NCBI RefSeq assembly: GCF_002723955.1
Contig: NZ_BEWN01000002.1
Coordinates: 62,001-126,000 of the forward strand
DNA length: 64,000 nucleotides
Reading direction: 5' to 3'
Source: Gluconobacter frateurii
Lineage (GTDB): Bacteria > Pseudomonadota > Alphaproteobacteria > Acetobacterales > Acetobacteraceae
This document shows, one piece after another, positions 8,930-21,731 of the stretch (within the stretch, counting starts at the first letter, position 1; the number at the start of each line of letters is the position of its first letter). A program made the translations under genes and the position numbers. The notes beneath the pieces were generated by a model, which made no database searches, was not told the origin of the DNA, and saw only the letters and a list, made by a program, of their open reading frames with translations.

Positions 8930-9400
8930 ATGAGCCTTGAAAGCGTCAAAGCAGATCTCGCCACTCGCGCCCCAGATCTCTCCGTCATCGTGACAAGCAG
9001 CTCCACAGCGACCGTCGAAGAGGCCGCCGCCACACATGGCGTCGAACCGGACCAGATCGCCAAAACCCTCGGCGTCAAGGTCGGATCAGGCCCGAACGCC
9101 AGAACCGTTCTCGTCGTGATGGCAGGCACAAAACGCCTGGACAACCGCCTGACGAAAGAAGCGCTCGGCGGTCGTCCCCGCTTCCTCAACGGTGAAGAGG
9201 TTCTGGCCCTGACAAGCCACCCACCGGGCGGCGTCTGCCCGTTCGGGCTCCCCGAGCCTCTCCCTGTGTACTGCGATGACTCCCTGCGCGCTTTCGAACA
9301 GATCATCCCCGCTGGCGGAGCTACCAATGCTTCCGTGGTCCTCACGCCGCAACGCCTGGCAGAACTGACGTCCGCCACATGGGTCAGAGTCAGTATCTGA
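8930..9400 (+). CDS. YbaK/EbsC-type aminoacyl-tRNA deacylase
   Basis: 156 residues of the YbaK/ProX editing fold, which removes wrongly charged amino acids such as Cys or Ala from tRNA(Pro). Conserved segments are EPDQIAKTLGVKV with the essential Lys, VVMAGTKRLDNRL, SHPPGGVCPFGLP and the closing IIPAGGATNASVVLTP. A parS-like site lies just in front, and a two-way terminator separates it from gcvP. Confidence 0.85.
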   Translation: MSLESVKADLATRAPDLSVIVTSSSTATVEEAAATHGVEPDQIAKTLGVKVGSGPNARTVLVVMAGTKRLDNRLTKEALGGRPRFLNGEEVLALTSHPPGGVCPFGLPEPLPVYCDDSLRAFEQIIPAGGATNASVVLTPQRLAELTSATWVRVSI

Positions 9401-9420
9401 TTCTAGCCTTCATCCAACAA

Positions 9421-9447
9421 AAAAGGCGCCCCTCTAGGGCGCCTTTT
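9421..9447. terminator. Bidirectional terminator between ybaK and gcvP
   Basis: AAAAGGCGCCC, CTCTA loop, GGGCGCCTTTT. The A-run and T-run flanking an 11-bp palindrome suit termination from both converging genes. Confidence 0.88.
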
Positions 9448-9466
9448 GCATCAAAACCAGACCAGC

Positions 9467-12304
<2,838 letters not shown>

Positions 12305-12337
12305 GGTATCGTTCTCTGGAAGTCTTGATGGGCAGGG

Positions 12338-12371
12338 AAAGAAAAATGGGCCCGGCAAAAGCCAGACCCAT
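12338..12371 (-). terminator. Terminator-like hairpin between gcvH and gcvP
   Basis: On the minus strand ATGGGTCTGGC, loop TTTT, GCCGGGCCCAT (11 bp with two G-T pairs), followed by TTTTTCTTTC. It begins 9 bases after the gcvH stop and ends about 33 bases before the gcvP GTG. It should cut gcvP transcription relative to gcvTH. Confidence 0.7.
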
Positions 12372-12380
12372 CACAGAATG

Positions 12381-12740
12381 TCAGAGGCTCTTGTACTGCT
12401 CTGCCGTCAGAAGAGACGTCACGTCATTCGGGTTGGAAACCTTCATCTTGAAGATCCAGCCCTCACCTTCCGGGTCATTACCAACCAGCGTCGGTTCATC
12501 AGACAGCTTCGTGTTGAAGCCAGACAACACACCCGCGACCGGAGCATAGATGTCAGACGCCGCCTTGACGGACTCCACAACCGCAGCAGCATCGCCAGCC
12601 GCCACGTCCGTGCCTTCATCCTTGGCTTCCACGAACACCAGTTCGCCCAGCTCTTCAGAAGCATGAGCCGTGATGCCCACAATTGCTTCTTCCCCGTCCA
12701 GACGGATCCATTCATGCGATTTGGTATAGTAAGTCGTCAT
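12381..12740 (-). CDS. gcvH: Glycine cleavage system H protein
   Basis: 119-residue lipoyl carrier that shuttles the aminomethyl group from GcvP to GcvT. Starts TYYTKSHEWIRLDG, and the lipoylated lysine is in VVESVKAASDIYAPV at about residue 59; ends near DPEGEGWIFKMKVSNP. It follows gcvT by 17 bases and is followed by a terminator-like hairpin before gcvP, suggesting more H than P protein is made. Confidence 0.96.
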   Translation of the reverse strand: MTTYYTKSHEWIRLDGEEAIVGITAHASEELGELVFVEAKDEGTDVAAGDAAAVVESVKAASDIYAPVAGVLSGFNTKLSDEPTLVGNDPEGEGWIFKMKVSNPNDVTSLLTAEQYKSL

Positions 12741-12757
12741 CGCTGCTTTTCCTTGGC

Positions 12758-13891
12758 TTAACGCTTGAAACCGGGCGCCACAAACGGCATCGCCCGAACA
12801 TGAACCGGAACGAATTTTCCACGCAGTTCGGCAAACAGCACCGTGTCATTGTCTGCATAGTCTGTTGCGACATATCCCATCGCCACAGGCGCCTGGACCG
12901 TCGGGCCAAACGCCCCTGACGTCACCAGACCGATCTCTTTCTGGCCTTCCGCATCCGCAAAAAGCTTCGCCCCCGCACGAACAGGCGCACGCCCCTCCGC
13001 CATCAGGCCAACACGCTTGCGGCTGACACCCTCACGGACCTGACGCAGAACGATCTCTGCACCCGGATACCCGCCTTCCCGGGAACCACCCTCGCGCCGG
13101 GCTTTCTGAATAGCCCAGGCCAAAGAGGCTTCAATCGGCGTGGTCGTCGTGTCGATGTCATTGCCATACAGGCAAAGCCCCGCTTCCAGACGAAGCGAAT
13201 CCCGGGCTCCAAGCCCGATGGGAAGAACCTGTGGCTGAGCCAGCAACGCCCGCGCAACAGTCTCTGCATCCGCGGCTGCGCAGCCAATTTCGTAACCATC
13301 TTCCCCGGTGTAACCCGAACGCGACAGCGTCACCGAAACACCAGCAAGCTCCGTCTCAATCACATCCATGAACCGCATCTCTGCCGCTGCCGGACAAAGA
13401 GGTGCGATAGCCTCCTGAGCCTGCGGCCCCTGCAACGCCATCAACGCGAGATCAAACTGCCGCGTCACAACACAACGGTCGGAAAGAGCGGCTTCAATCA
13501 ACGCCGCATCCTGCTCCTTGCAGGACGCATTCACCACGACGAACAGATCATCACCCATATTGGCGACCATCAGATCATCCAGAATGCCTGCAGCGTCATT
13601 CGTCAGAAATCCGTAACGCTGCCGCCCCTTCGCCAGCCCCGCATAGTCAGCCGGAATCAGGCTTTCGAGTGCGAGCGCAGCGTCCCGGACATCACCATTT
13701 CTGGCAGCAATCCGGATTTGCCCCATATGGGAGACGTCAAAAAGCCCAGCCTTGCTACGCGTGTGCAGATGCTCGGCCATCAGCCCGACCGGATACTGAA
13801 GCGGCATCTCATAACCCGCGAATGGCACCATTTTGGCGCCAAGTTCCAGATTGAGAGCATGAAGAGGAGTACGCTGGAGAGAGTCGGTCAT
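12758..13891 (-). CDS. gcvT: Glycine cleavage system T protein (aminomethyltransferase)
   Basis: 377 residues; transfers the methylene group from aminomethyl-GcvH to tetrahydrofolate and releases ammonia. N-terminal LHALNLELGAKMVPFAGYEMPLQY and DVSHMGQIRI, then LSRSGYTGEDGYEIG and the C-terminal barrel. First gene after the tandem glycine riboswitch; start ATG 13891 lacks a strong Shine-Dalgarno, which fits a gene whose ribosome access is riboswitch-controlled, though that is inference. Confidence 0.95.
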   Translation of the reverse strand: MTDSLQRTPLHALNLELGAKMVPFAGYEMPLQYPVGLMAEHLHTRSKAGLFDVSHMGQIRIAARNGDVRDAALALESLIPADYAGLAKGRQRYGFLTNDAAGILDDLMVANMGDDLFVVVNASCKEQDAALIEAALSDRCVVTRQFDLALMALQGPQAQEAIAPLCPAAAEMRFMDVIETELAGVSVTLSRSGYTGEDGYEIGCAAADAETVARALLAQPQVLPIGLGARDSLRLEAGLCLYGNDIDTTTTPIEASLAWAIQKARREGGSREGGYPGAEIVLRQVREGVSRKRVGLMAEGRAPVRAGAKLFADAEGQKEIGLVTSGAFGPTVQAPVAMGYVATDYADNDTVLFAELRGKFVPVHVRAMPFVAPGFKR

Positions 13892-13949
13892 GGGGTAGGT
13901 CCGGCCCGGTCAGAACGTGAAGGTGCAGACGCGCCCGGAGTTTCCGGAT

Positions 13950-14131
13950 AACGCCGCCCCTTCTGTCCTTTCGCCTGAGATCGCTATCCCGTCGGCGGGT
14001 ACGTCAGGCGCACCTCTCTCCAGAATTTACCGACCAACTCGGTCCTTTGGCCTGAGAGTTTCCGGGGCGGTTGCTCCTTCGGCGCCAGCCCTGAAGGCCG
14101 GTCTCTCCCGTATTGGTCGGGTCCGATCCTG
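13950..14131 (-). ncRNA. Tandem glycine riboswitch controlling gcvTHP
   Basis: Two glycine aptamers in series in the 5' leader. Aptamer 1 runs from about 14131 to 14032: GGGAGAGACCGGCC, GGCGCCGAAGGAGCAA and the core CTCAGGCCAAAGGACC (near 14041-14056). Aptamer 2 runs from about 14022 to 13950: GGAGAGAGGTGCGCC and the core TCTCAGGCGAAAGGACAG. This is the known architecture that turns on glycine cleavage when glycine is abundant. The expression platform lies in the 60 bases before gcvT. Confidence 0.93.
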
Positions 14132-14215
14132 CCAGTTTCCCGAATTCTTCGCAATCGTTACGATCTGTTCTGCGTTACGATTCCTGGACATTTTTAGACT
14201 TTGAAAGGAGCCATA

Positions 14216-14518
14216 ATGGCTAGCGAACTCACCATCATCGCAGAATTCTCCATCAAGCCGGAGAACCGCTCTCTTTTTCTGGAAAACTGCGCCTATGACA
14301 GCGAACGCTCCAACGCAGACGAACCCGGCTGCCTCGCCTTCGACGTCATTACATCCAACGAAGACCCCAACACCATCGTACTGGTCGAACGCTACACGGA
14401 TCAGGCAGCATTCGACGCGCATCTCAAGACACCCCATTTCGCAAAATTCGCTGAAACAACAAAAACCCTGGGCGCAGTCGAAAAAAGCGTCCGATTCTTC
14501 ACAAGAACGGCCCCGTAA
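14216..14518 (+). CDS. ABM-domain protein (putative quinol monooxygenase)
   Basis: 100 residues: ELTIIAEFSIKPENRSLFLENC, GCLAFDVITSNEDPN, VLVERYTDQAAFDAHLKTPHFAKF, the standard ABM (YgiN-like) pattern. ATG 14216 has AAAGGAG about 5 bases away, so the GTG/TTG-type starts further up are rejected. Its stop and the next ATG nearly touch (1 base), so it is cotranscribed with the DUF333 lipoprotein. The promoter must lie between it and the divergent glycine riboswitch. Confidence 0.8.
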   Translation: MASELTIIAEFSIKPENRSLFLENCAYDSERSNADEPGCLAFDVITSNEDPNTIVLVERYTDQAAFDAHLKTPHFAKFAETTKTLGAVEKSVRFFTRTAP

Positions 14519-14519
14519 C

Positions 14520-14792
14520 ATGCGCACCCTGAAAAACAGCGCCCTCGGATGCACCCTTCTCCTGGTTGCAGCCTGCGCATCATCCAGCCCGACCAAACCG
14601 GCGCACGCCGGGATTGGCCTGCCCAATCCCGCCAGCGTAAGCTGCATCAAACAGGGCGGAACGCTTGAAATCGTGACTGGGCCAGCCGGTCAAAGCGGAA
14701 TGTGCCACCTCCCTTCCGGACAGACCTGCGAAGAGTGGGCGCTCTACCGTGATCACCGCTGCCAGAGCACAGTGCAGCCCACGAAACCATAA
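14520..14792 (+). CDS. DUF333-type lipoprotein
   Basis: 90 residues with a signal peptide and lipobox LLVAAC at about residues 14-19. The mature part has SVSCIKQGGTLEIVTGPAGQ and GMCHLPSGQTCEEWALYRDHRC, the four-cysteine pattern of DUF333 (haemolysin-related putative lipoprotein). Function unknown; starts one base after the ABM gene stop. Confidence 0.75.
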   Translation: MRTLKNSALGCTLLLVAACASSSPTKPAHAGIGLPNPASVSCIKQGGTLEIVTGPAGQSGMCHLPSGQTCEEWALYRDHRCQSTVQPTKP

Positions 14793-14802
14793 TCGCTGCC
14801 AA

Positions 14803-14852
14803 CCGTTTTCCTTCCCTCCAATGACGGCGGGAAAACGGCTTTCCTTCTTTTC
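14803..14852 (+). terminator. Probable terminator after the ABM/DUF333 pair
   Basis: CCGTTTTCC at 14803-14811 pairs with GGAAAACGG at 14830-14838, followed by the T-rich CTTTCCTTCTTTTC. The loop is long (18 bases). Confidence 0.55.
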
Positions 14853-14870
14853 ATTGATTCCTTCAGACTA

Positions 14871-14892
14871 AATACATAACATGTTATGTATT
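14871..14892. promoter_or_regulatory. Perfect 22-bp palindrome, likely MarR operator
   Basis: AATACATAACA followed by its exact reverse complement, with no spacer, centred 45 bases before the MarR start. MarR family dimers bind palindromes of this size and usually repress their own gene. Confidence 0.7.
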
Positions 14893-14925
14893 CTATCCAC
14901 ACTATCCACCTAAGGCAGTTTTCCC

Positions 14926-15363
14926 ATGCGGAATCAGGCTCCGTGTCTCTCCATTGGCTTCCTCGCCACCACAACAGGGCGCCTTTTTACGCGCCTGATG
15001 GAACAGAAGCTGAAACCCGCTGGAATGCGCGCAGGCCAGATCCCGGTCTTTCTCGCTTTAGGAAAAGGAGAAGTTCTCAATCAGAAATATCTGGCCGAGT
15101 TCGCAGGGATCGAACAGCCTGGCATGGCCACCCTGCTGGCACGCATGGAGCGTGATGGCCTCATCGAGCGTGAACCCGACCCCAATGACAAACGCATCAG
15201 CCTGATCCGCCTGACACCAGACGGACTGACCAAAAGCCAGAAAATCATTCCGATTATGGAAGAAGCAAGTGAGGAAGCGTTTAAAGGCTTCACCCCACTT
15301 GAGAGAGACATTCTCATAACGCTTTTGGAACGGATGAGCAGCAGTCTCGAACGCTGTATTTAA
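14926..15363 (+). CDS. MarR family transcriptional regulator
   Basis: 145 residues with a winged helix: a helical N-terminus, FLALGKGEVLNQKYLAEFAGIEQPGMATLLARMERDGLIERE (recognition helix), then the wing DPNDKRISLIRLTPDG with the conserved Asp-x-Arg, and a C-terminal dimer helix. The effector and targets are unknown. No adjacent same-strand gene follows, so it probably regulates itself through the palindrome upstream and other loci elsewhere. The neighbouring ABM gene is a possible target. Confidence 0.85.
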   Translation: MRNQAPCLSIGFLATTTGRLFTRLMEQKLKPAGMRAGQIPVFLALGKGEVLNQKYLAEFAGIEQPGMATLLARMERDGLIEREPDPNDKRISLIRLTPDGLTKSQKIIPIMEEASEEAFKGFTPLERDILITLLERMSSSLERCI

Positions 15364-15364
15364 A

Positions 15365-15394
15365 TTCCCCTTACCTTAAAGAAAGTGAGGGGAA
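15365..15394. other. Hairpin between convergent marR-type gene and speE
   Basis: TTCCCCTTAC and GTGAGGGGAA form a 10-bp stem (one T-G pair) with a 10-base loop, in the 38-base gap between two converging genes. It lacks a clear T-run, so termination is only likely. Confidence 0.4.
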
Positions 15395-15401
15395 GAACAC
15401 C

Positions 15402-16274
15402 TTACTTGTCCGTCTTCGGAAGGTGCTCGGCAATATACGGCGGCAGATTAAAAGACCCGACGTGGATTTCCGGCGTCCAGTAACGCGTCGTTCCAAGAAT
15501 ATTGGCTGCCTCTGCACGCGCACGGATCTGCTCCAGCGTCTGCGTGTTCGGTGACTGGCCCTTGGACGCCATACCCAGCGTCATGAAGCCGCCAACATAG
15601 GTCGGAACAGCCGCAACATAAGCCGAGACATGCGGGAAGAATTTCGCACGACGGAGGCTCGTCTCATACAGTTCATCAGCCTGCATAAACGGCACACCGC
15701 ACTGGTTCACGATCAGACCTTCATCCGACAGGATACGTGCACAGTTGCTGTAGAATTCATCTGTAAACAGGACTTCACCCACGCCAATCGGGTCCGTGCT
15801 ATCAACGATGATGACGTCAAAAGATCCGTCAGCAGCCTTGGCAACATAATCAATGCCATCGCCAACAATCACTTCCGCCCGCGGATCATTCCAGGCATCC
15901 CCTGCAATGTTCGGCAGATGCTGTTTGGAAAGCTCGATCACCGCACCGTCGATTTCCACCATGACGGCTTTTTCAACAGTCTTGTGCTCAAGAACCCGAC
16001 GCAGAACGCCACCGTCCCCAGCACCAATGATCAGAACGCGCTTGGCACATGGATGCGCCAGGACCGGCACATGCGTCAGCATTTCCTGATAAACGAACTC
16101 ATCGCGTTCCGTGATCTGGATGACACCATCCAGAACCAGCACACGACCATGGCTGGAGCTCTCAAAGACCACCACATCCTGGAAGTCAGATTTAACGCGT
16201 GCAAGCTCACGCGTGACCAGAAAACGCTGTCCCCAGTCCGGGTACAGGGTCTCATTGATCCATGTTTCAGCCAT
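15402..16274 (-). CDS. speE: Spermidine synthase
   Basis: 290 residues; transfers aminopropyl from decarboxylated S-adenosylmethionine to putrescine. The dcSAM site is LIIGAGDGGVLRRVLEHKTVEKAVMVEID, and the catalytic region is VIIVDSTDPIGVGEVLF; QEMLTHVPVLAHP precedes them. The ATG at 16274 begins AETWINETLYPDWGQRF, the family N-terminus. Cotranscribed with speD, 73 bases upstream. Confidence 0.93.
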   Translation of the reverse strand: MAETWINETLYPDWGQRFLVTRELARVKSDFQDVVVFESSSHGRVLVLDGVIQITERDEFVYQEMLTHVPVLAHPCAKRVLIIGAGDGGVLRRVLEHKTVEKAVMVEIDGAVIELSKQHLPNIAGDAWNDPRAEVIVGDGIDYVAKAADGSFDVIIVDSTDPIGVGEVLFTDEFYSNCARILSDEGLIVNQCGVPFMQADELYETSLRRAKFFPHVSAYVAAVPTYVGGFMTLGMASKGQSPNTQTLEQIRARAEAANILGTTRYWTPEIHVGSFNLPPYIAEHLPKTDK

Positions 16275-16347
16275 GGTCTTCAATTTCCTTGTCGGGATTT
16301 CAATGCAGAACAGGACCGGCCTCACAGGACCGGTCCCTGCCTGAGGA

Positions 16348-16827
16348 TCAGGACGCGCTTGCGTTCCTGTCCTGGACGCGTCCACGGCGCACGGCATCAA
16401 CTTCGATGCGGCCAGCCTGGAACAGACGCTGCATAACCGGAATCGACAGATTCGGGTCACATGCGCCACACATAAAGACGTCAACCGCAGCGTAATTCCG
16501 CTCTGGCCACGTGTGGATCGAGATGTGGCTCTCAGCAAGCACGATCACACCAGACACGCCACCATTCGGCGTGAAGTGATGGAAATGGCTGTGCAGGATC
16601 GTCGCACCAGCGGCAATCGCTGACTCGCACAGCGTCTCATCAATGCGTGCCGGATCATCAAGATTCCGGGCATCCCAGAAATCGATCAGCAGGTGATTGC
16701 CGGCATAGCGTTCGCCATCCCGTTCAATAAAGTAGTCCTTGCGCTCCTCTTCAACAGAGTGAGCATCGCTGTTCTGGATATCTCTCGGGAGTTCCGATAC
16801 CATCCCCAGTTGAGCAAGTGCGTTCAT
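16348..16827 (-). CDS. speD: S-adenosylmethionine decarboxylase proenzyme
   Basis: 159 residues, a short prokaryotic class 1b enzyme that supplies decarboxylated SAM to SpeE. The self-cleavage site is LAESHISIHTWPE: cleavage between Glu and Ser gives the pyruvoyl group. Other family segments are HLLIDFWDARNLDD and CGACDPNLSIPVM. The N-terminus carries some 35 extra residues before DYFIERDG. Start ATG 16827 is chosen over longer frames; GGGGGT lies just upstream. Confidence 0.92.
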   Translation of the reverse strand: MNALAQLGMVSELPRDIQNSDAHSVEEERKDYFIERDGERYAGNHLLIDFWDARNLDDPARIDETLCESAIAAGATILHSHFHHFTPNGGVSGVIVLAESHISIHTWPERNYAAVDVFMCGACDPNLSIPVMQRLFQAGRIEVDAVRRGRVQDRNASAS

Positions 16828-16891
16828 CACGTACCCCCAAACCAGTAGACAGCCTGTTGGGCGAAATCGCCCCCTTGGGCCAAGAAGCGCG

Positions 16892-16920
16892 GTGTTAGAG
16901 CCCCCTCCCTGCGGATGCAA
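16892..16920 (-). promoter_or_regulatory. Probable sigma-70 promoter for speD-speE
   Basis: On the minus strand TTGCAT (16920-16915), 17-base spacer, TAACAC (16897-16892). The distance to the speD ATG is 65 bases. The leader contains a small GGCGA/TCGCC hairpin. Confidence 0.5.
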
Positions 16921-17231
16921 GGGTTTTCTGCCCTGATTCGTTAATATGTCATATTCCGGGAAGAAACAGGTTCTCGTTCGCGCTTCCAGACAATGCTCCC
17001 ACAAAGTCTCTGACGCACCTCACAACTGGGATAGTAGCATAAAAAACCCGACAGATACCCCTGAAAACAGGTTTCGTCTTGGGATGCGCCAACACATCAG
17101 CGCCTTTGAGGCCAACAGTTCACAGAACAGTCGATTTTCCACCAGAAAAAACGATTCGTACTGTCCCGCGGCATAATGTTCACCGAAAAATACTCAGGCT
17201 TCACCCTCTCTGCCGCCCCCAAAAGGCACAA
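16921..17231. other. Non-coding stretch upstream of speD
   Basis: About 310 bases between the speD promoter and the ilvC terminator. Only short, low-quality open frames are present, none with a ribosome site or recognisable product. No tRNA or known RNA motif was seen. Confidence 0.5.
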
Positions 17232-17310
17232 AAAAACACGCGTCCCAAAGCCGGAAATACTCCAGCCCCGAAACGCGTGTTTTTCCTGCCCTCAGCAGAA
17301 AACCGCTGAG
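17232..17310 (-). terminator. Terminator region of the ilv operon
   Basis: Two inverted repeats downstream of ilvC: CTCAGC/GCTGAG (17291-17310, 8-base loop) and AAAAACACGCGT/ACGCGTGTTTTT (17232-17243 with 17273-17284, 29-base loop). Read on the minus strand, the second ends in a T-run, so it is the likelier stop signal. Confidence 0.6.
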
Positions 17311-17329
17311 GAGCCCCGATCCTTAAAGA

Positions 17330-18875
<1,546 letters not shown>

Positions 18876-18876
<1 letters not shown>

Positions 18877-20672
18877 CAGACCAACATCATCCCTTCTTCG
18901 GTCAGACCTGCGGCCGCGGAATCCTGATCCGGGCCAAGCAGCATCTGGTTATGGGCCGCCCCCGACGGAATCATCGGGTAGCAGTTTTCATTTTCCGCCA
19001 CGCAGATATCCGCGATGACAGGGCCGTCATGCTCCAGCATGCGGCGGATGACATCATCCAGTTCACCCACGCAGGTCGCGCGCATCCCGGTCGCCTGGAA
19101 CGCTTCCGCCAGCTTTACGAAGTCTGGCAACGCCTCGCTGTAAGACTGGGAATAGCGTGAACCATGCAGCAGTTCCTGCCACTGGCGCACCATGCCCATA
19201 TACTGGTTGTTCAGGATGAAGATCTTCACCGGCAGACGATACTGCGCGATCGTCCCCAGTTCCTGAATGTTCATCAGGGTCGAGGCTTCACCCGCAATAT
19301 CAATCACCAGCGCATCCGGATGCGCAACCTGCGCGCCCACAGCAGCCGGCAGACCATAGCCCATGGTGCCCAGACCACCCGACGTCAGCCAGCGGTTCGG
19401 CTTGGCAAACTGGAAGTGCTGGGCCGCCCACATCTGATGCTGCCCCACCTCAGTGGACACAAACGTGTCACGCCCCGTCTCCATCGCCATTTCATACAAA
19501 CGACGAATGGCATGCTGCGGACGGATAACGGCAGACGGCGTCATATCCTGCGTGAAGCCAAAGCCATCCACGCTGCGCCAGGACGCAATCTGGTTCCACC
19601 ACGTGCTCAGATCAGGTGCCGGCGTATCGTCCCATGCATCCAGCAGCGCCTGCAGCGTATCGCGAACATCCCCTTCCAGACGCACATCCACACGAATGAT
19701 CTTGCCAATCTGGCTCGGATCAATATCCGCATGAACCTTGAACGAGTTCGGCGAAAACGCATCCACACGCCCCGTCACGCGGTCATCGAAACGCGCACCC
19801 AGAGCGATCAGCAGATCACAGCCATGCGTGGCCATGTTCGCTTCAACAGACCCGTGCATGCCCAGCATACCCAGGAACTGCGGATCAGGAGACGGAAACG
19901 CCCCCAGTCCCATCAGCGTAGACGTAACCGGGAAACCTGTCTTGCGCGCCAGACGACGCAGCAGCTCGGAGGCTTCCGGACCGGAATTGATGATGCCACC
20001 GCCCGTGTAGAACAGCGGACGCTTGGCTGTCTTCATGGCCTCGACCGTGCGGGCAATCGCCTCGGCATCCGGCCCACCCTGACGGCGGAAACGCTTCAGC
20101 CGCGACAGCGCCGGCGCCGTCAGCGGAGCCTGGCCAACCGTGATGTCCTTGGGCAGATCAACCAGCACAGGCCCCGGACGACCGGAACGCGCCACTTCGA
20201 AAGCTTCACGCACCGTTTGGGCTAGAGCACCCGGCGTCCGTACCAGATAGTTGTGCTTCGTGGCCGGGCGGGTAATGCCCGTCGTGTCCGCTTCCTGGAA
20301 CGCATCATTGCCGATCAGCTTCGTCGGCACCTGACCGGTCAGACAGACCAGCGGGATCGAATCCATCAGCGCATCGACAAGGCCGGTCACGGCATTGGTC
20401 GCACCCGGGCCGGACGTCACCAGAACAACGCCAACTTTGCCCGTCGAACGCGCATAGGCCTCAGCCGCATGAACGGCAGCCTGCTCATGACGGACAAGAA
20501 TGTGGCGGATACGGTCCTGCTTGAAAAGCGCATCGTAGATTGGAAGGACAGCGCCCCCCGGATAGCCAAAGACTACCTCTACGCCCTGTTCATCGAGAAC
20601 GCGCAGAAGCACCTCCGCGCCATTCAGCGCTTCGTTGCCTGTTGTTGCGTCTCTTTCAGCAGCAGCCGTCAC
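18876..20672 (-). CDS. ilvB: Acetolactate synthase large (catalytic) subunit
   Basis: 598 residues, ThDP-dependent. The catalytic Glu is in LVRHEQAAVHAAEAYAR after VVFGYPGGAVLPIYDALF; the FAD segment and the ThDP motif GDA-like VIDIAGEASTLMNIQELGTIAQ are seen (GEA in place of GDG). The start is GTG 20672 behind a very strong TAAGGAGGATACG. It lies 9 bases after miaA in the same direction. Confidence 0.95.
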
Positions 20673-20681
20673 CGTATCCTC

Positions 20682-21689
20682 CTAAGGGGTATGAGGCGCG
20701 GGATTTAGGACAGGTTGGGGTGTGTCGTCAACTCGTCCAGATATAAAATTCTCTATTTTTTCGTATTCAGTTTTCGATTCTTGCGCGAAAGGGGCATATC
20801 TACGAAACGAAATCATCGCATCTACCTCCAGACCCAGCGGATGATGCCGAAACCAGGTCGCCTGACGGCGGGTATATCGCCCAATGGCCAAAACAGCCGC
20901 CTGCTGGGCAGCTTCAAGCGTCATCTCACCCTGCAGAACAGCCGCAAGTTCTGGAACCCCATGCGCACGCATGGCAGGCAGAACAGAATCCAATCCCCTC
21001 GCCACAAGACGACGCACTTCTTCCAGAGCGCCAGCCTCAAGCATCTGCTCGAAGCGCATATTCAGCGATTGCCGCAACACATCCCGCGGCGGATCCAGAA
21101 GAACAGATACAAACCGGCATGGCGCAGGCGGCAATCCCGGTTGGGCCCGCCACCACACCAGCCCGCGCCCCGTCCCGCGCCAGACCTCCCAGGCCCTCGA
21201 AATCCGCTGTGTGTCATTCGGCCGAAGTGTCTCAGCGGTTTTCGGGTCCACCTCGGCAAGCCGGGCGTGCAATGCCGCCGGGCCAATCTCTTCCGCCAGC
21301 GCCCGCGCTTCCTGCCGCGCCTCGTCGCCGGGATCGGGCACTTCCACCAGCCCATCCGTCAACGCCCGAAGATACATCCCCGTACCGCCACAAAGGATCG
21401 GCAAACGTCCTTCCGCCCACGCAGCCTCCATTTCCGCAAGAGCCTGAGACCGCCACCAGGCCACACTGCCCGGCGTTGCCGCATCCAGCACACCGTAAAG
21501 CCGGTGCGGAGCAGCCGCTTCGTCAGCCGCATCCGGCCGGGCCGTGAGGATGTGCAGATCACGATAAACCTGCATGGAATCAGCGTTGATCACCGTCCCC
21601 CGGAGAGTCCGGGCAAGGTCCAGAGCCAGAGCCGACTTGCCGGAGCACGTCGGGCCAGCCACAATGAGTGCTGTCTTCGGGGCGTTCAT
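20682..21689 (-). CDS. miaA: tRNA dimethylallyltransferase
   Basis: 335 residues; adds the dimethylallyl group to A37 of tRNAs that read UNN codons. P-loop GPTCSGKSALALDLA, substrate site NADSMQVYRDLHILTARP, then GGTGMYLRALTDGL. The C-terminus is some 20 residues longer than usual (ENFISGRVDDTPQ...). It heads the miaA-ilvB-ilvN-ilvC run and is divergent from serB. Confidence 0.93.
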   Translation of the reverse strand: MNAPKTALIVAGPTCSGKSALALDLARTLRGTVINADSMQVYRDLHILTARPDAADEAAAPHRLYGVLDAATPGSVAWWRSQALAEMEAAWAEGRLPILCGGTGMYLRALTDGLVEVPDPGDEARQEARALAEEIGPAALHARLAEVDPKTAETLRPNDTQRISRAWEVWRGTGRGLVWWRAQPGLPPAPCRFVSVLLDPPRDVLRQSLNMRFEQMLEAGALEEVRRLVARGLDSVLPAMRAHGVPELAAVLQGEMTLEAAQQAAVLAIGRYTRRQATWFRHHPLGLEVDAMISFRRYAPFAQESKTEYEKIENFISGRVDDTPQPVLNPAPHTP

Positions 21690-21731
21690 CCCCCTGTTCC
21701 TGCCACACGCGCTGGACCGTTACGAGAGCTT

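Noticed and set aside
12305-12358. Longer gcvP start at the TTG 12358
   Set aside because: It would begin in the terminator hairpin and adds PGPFFFPCP, which is unlike the family.
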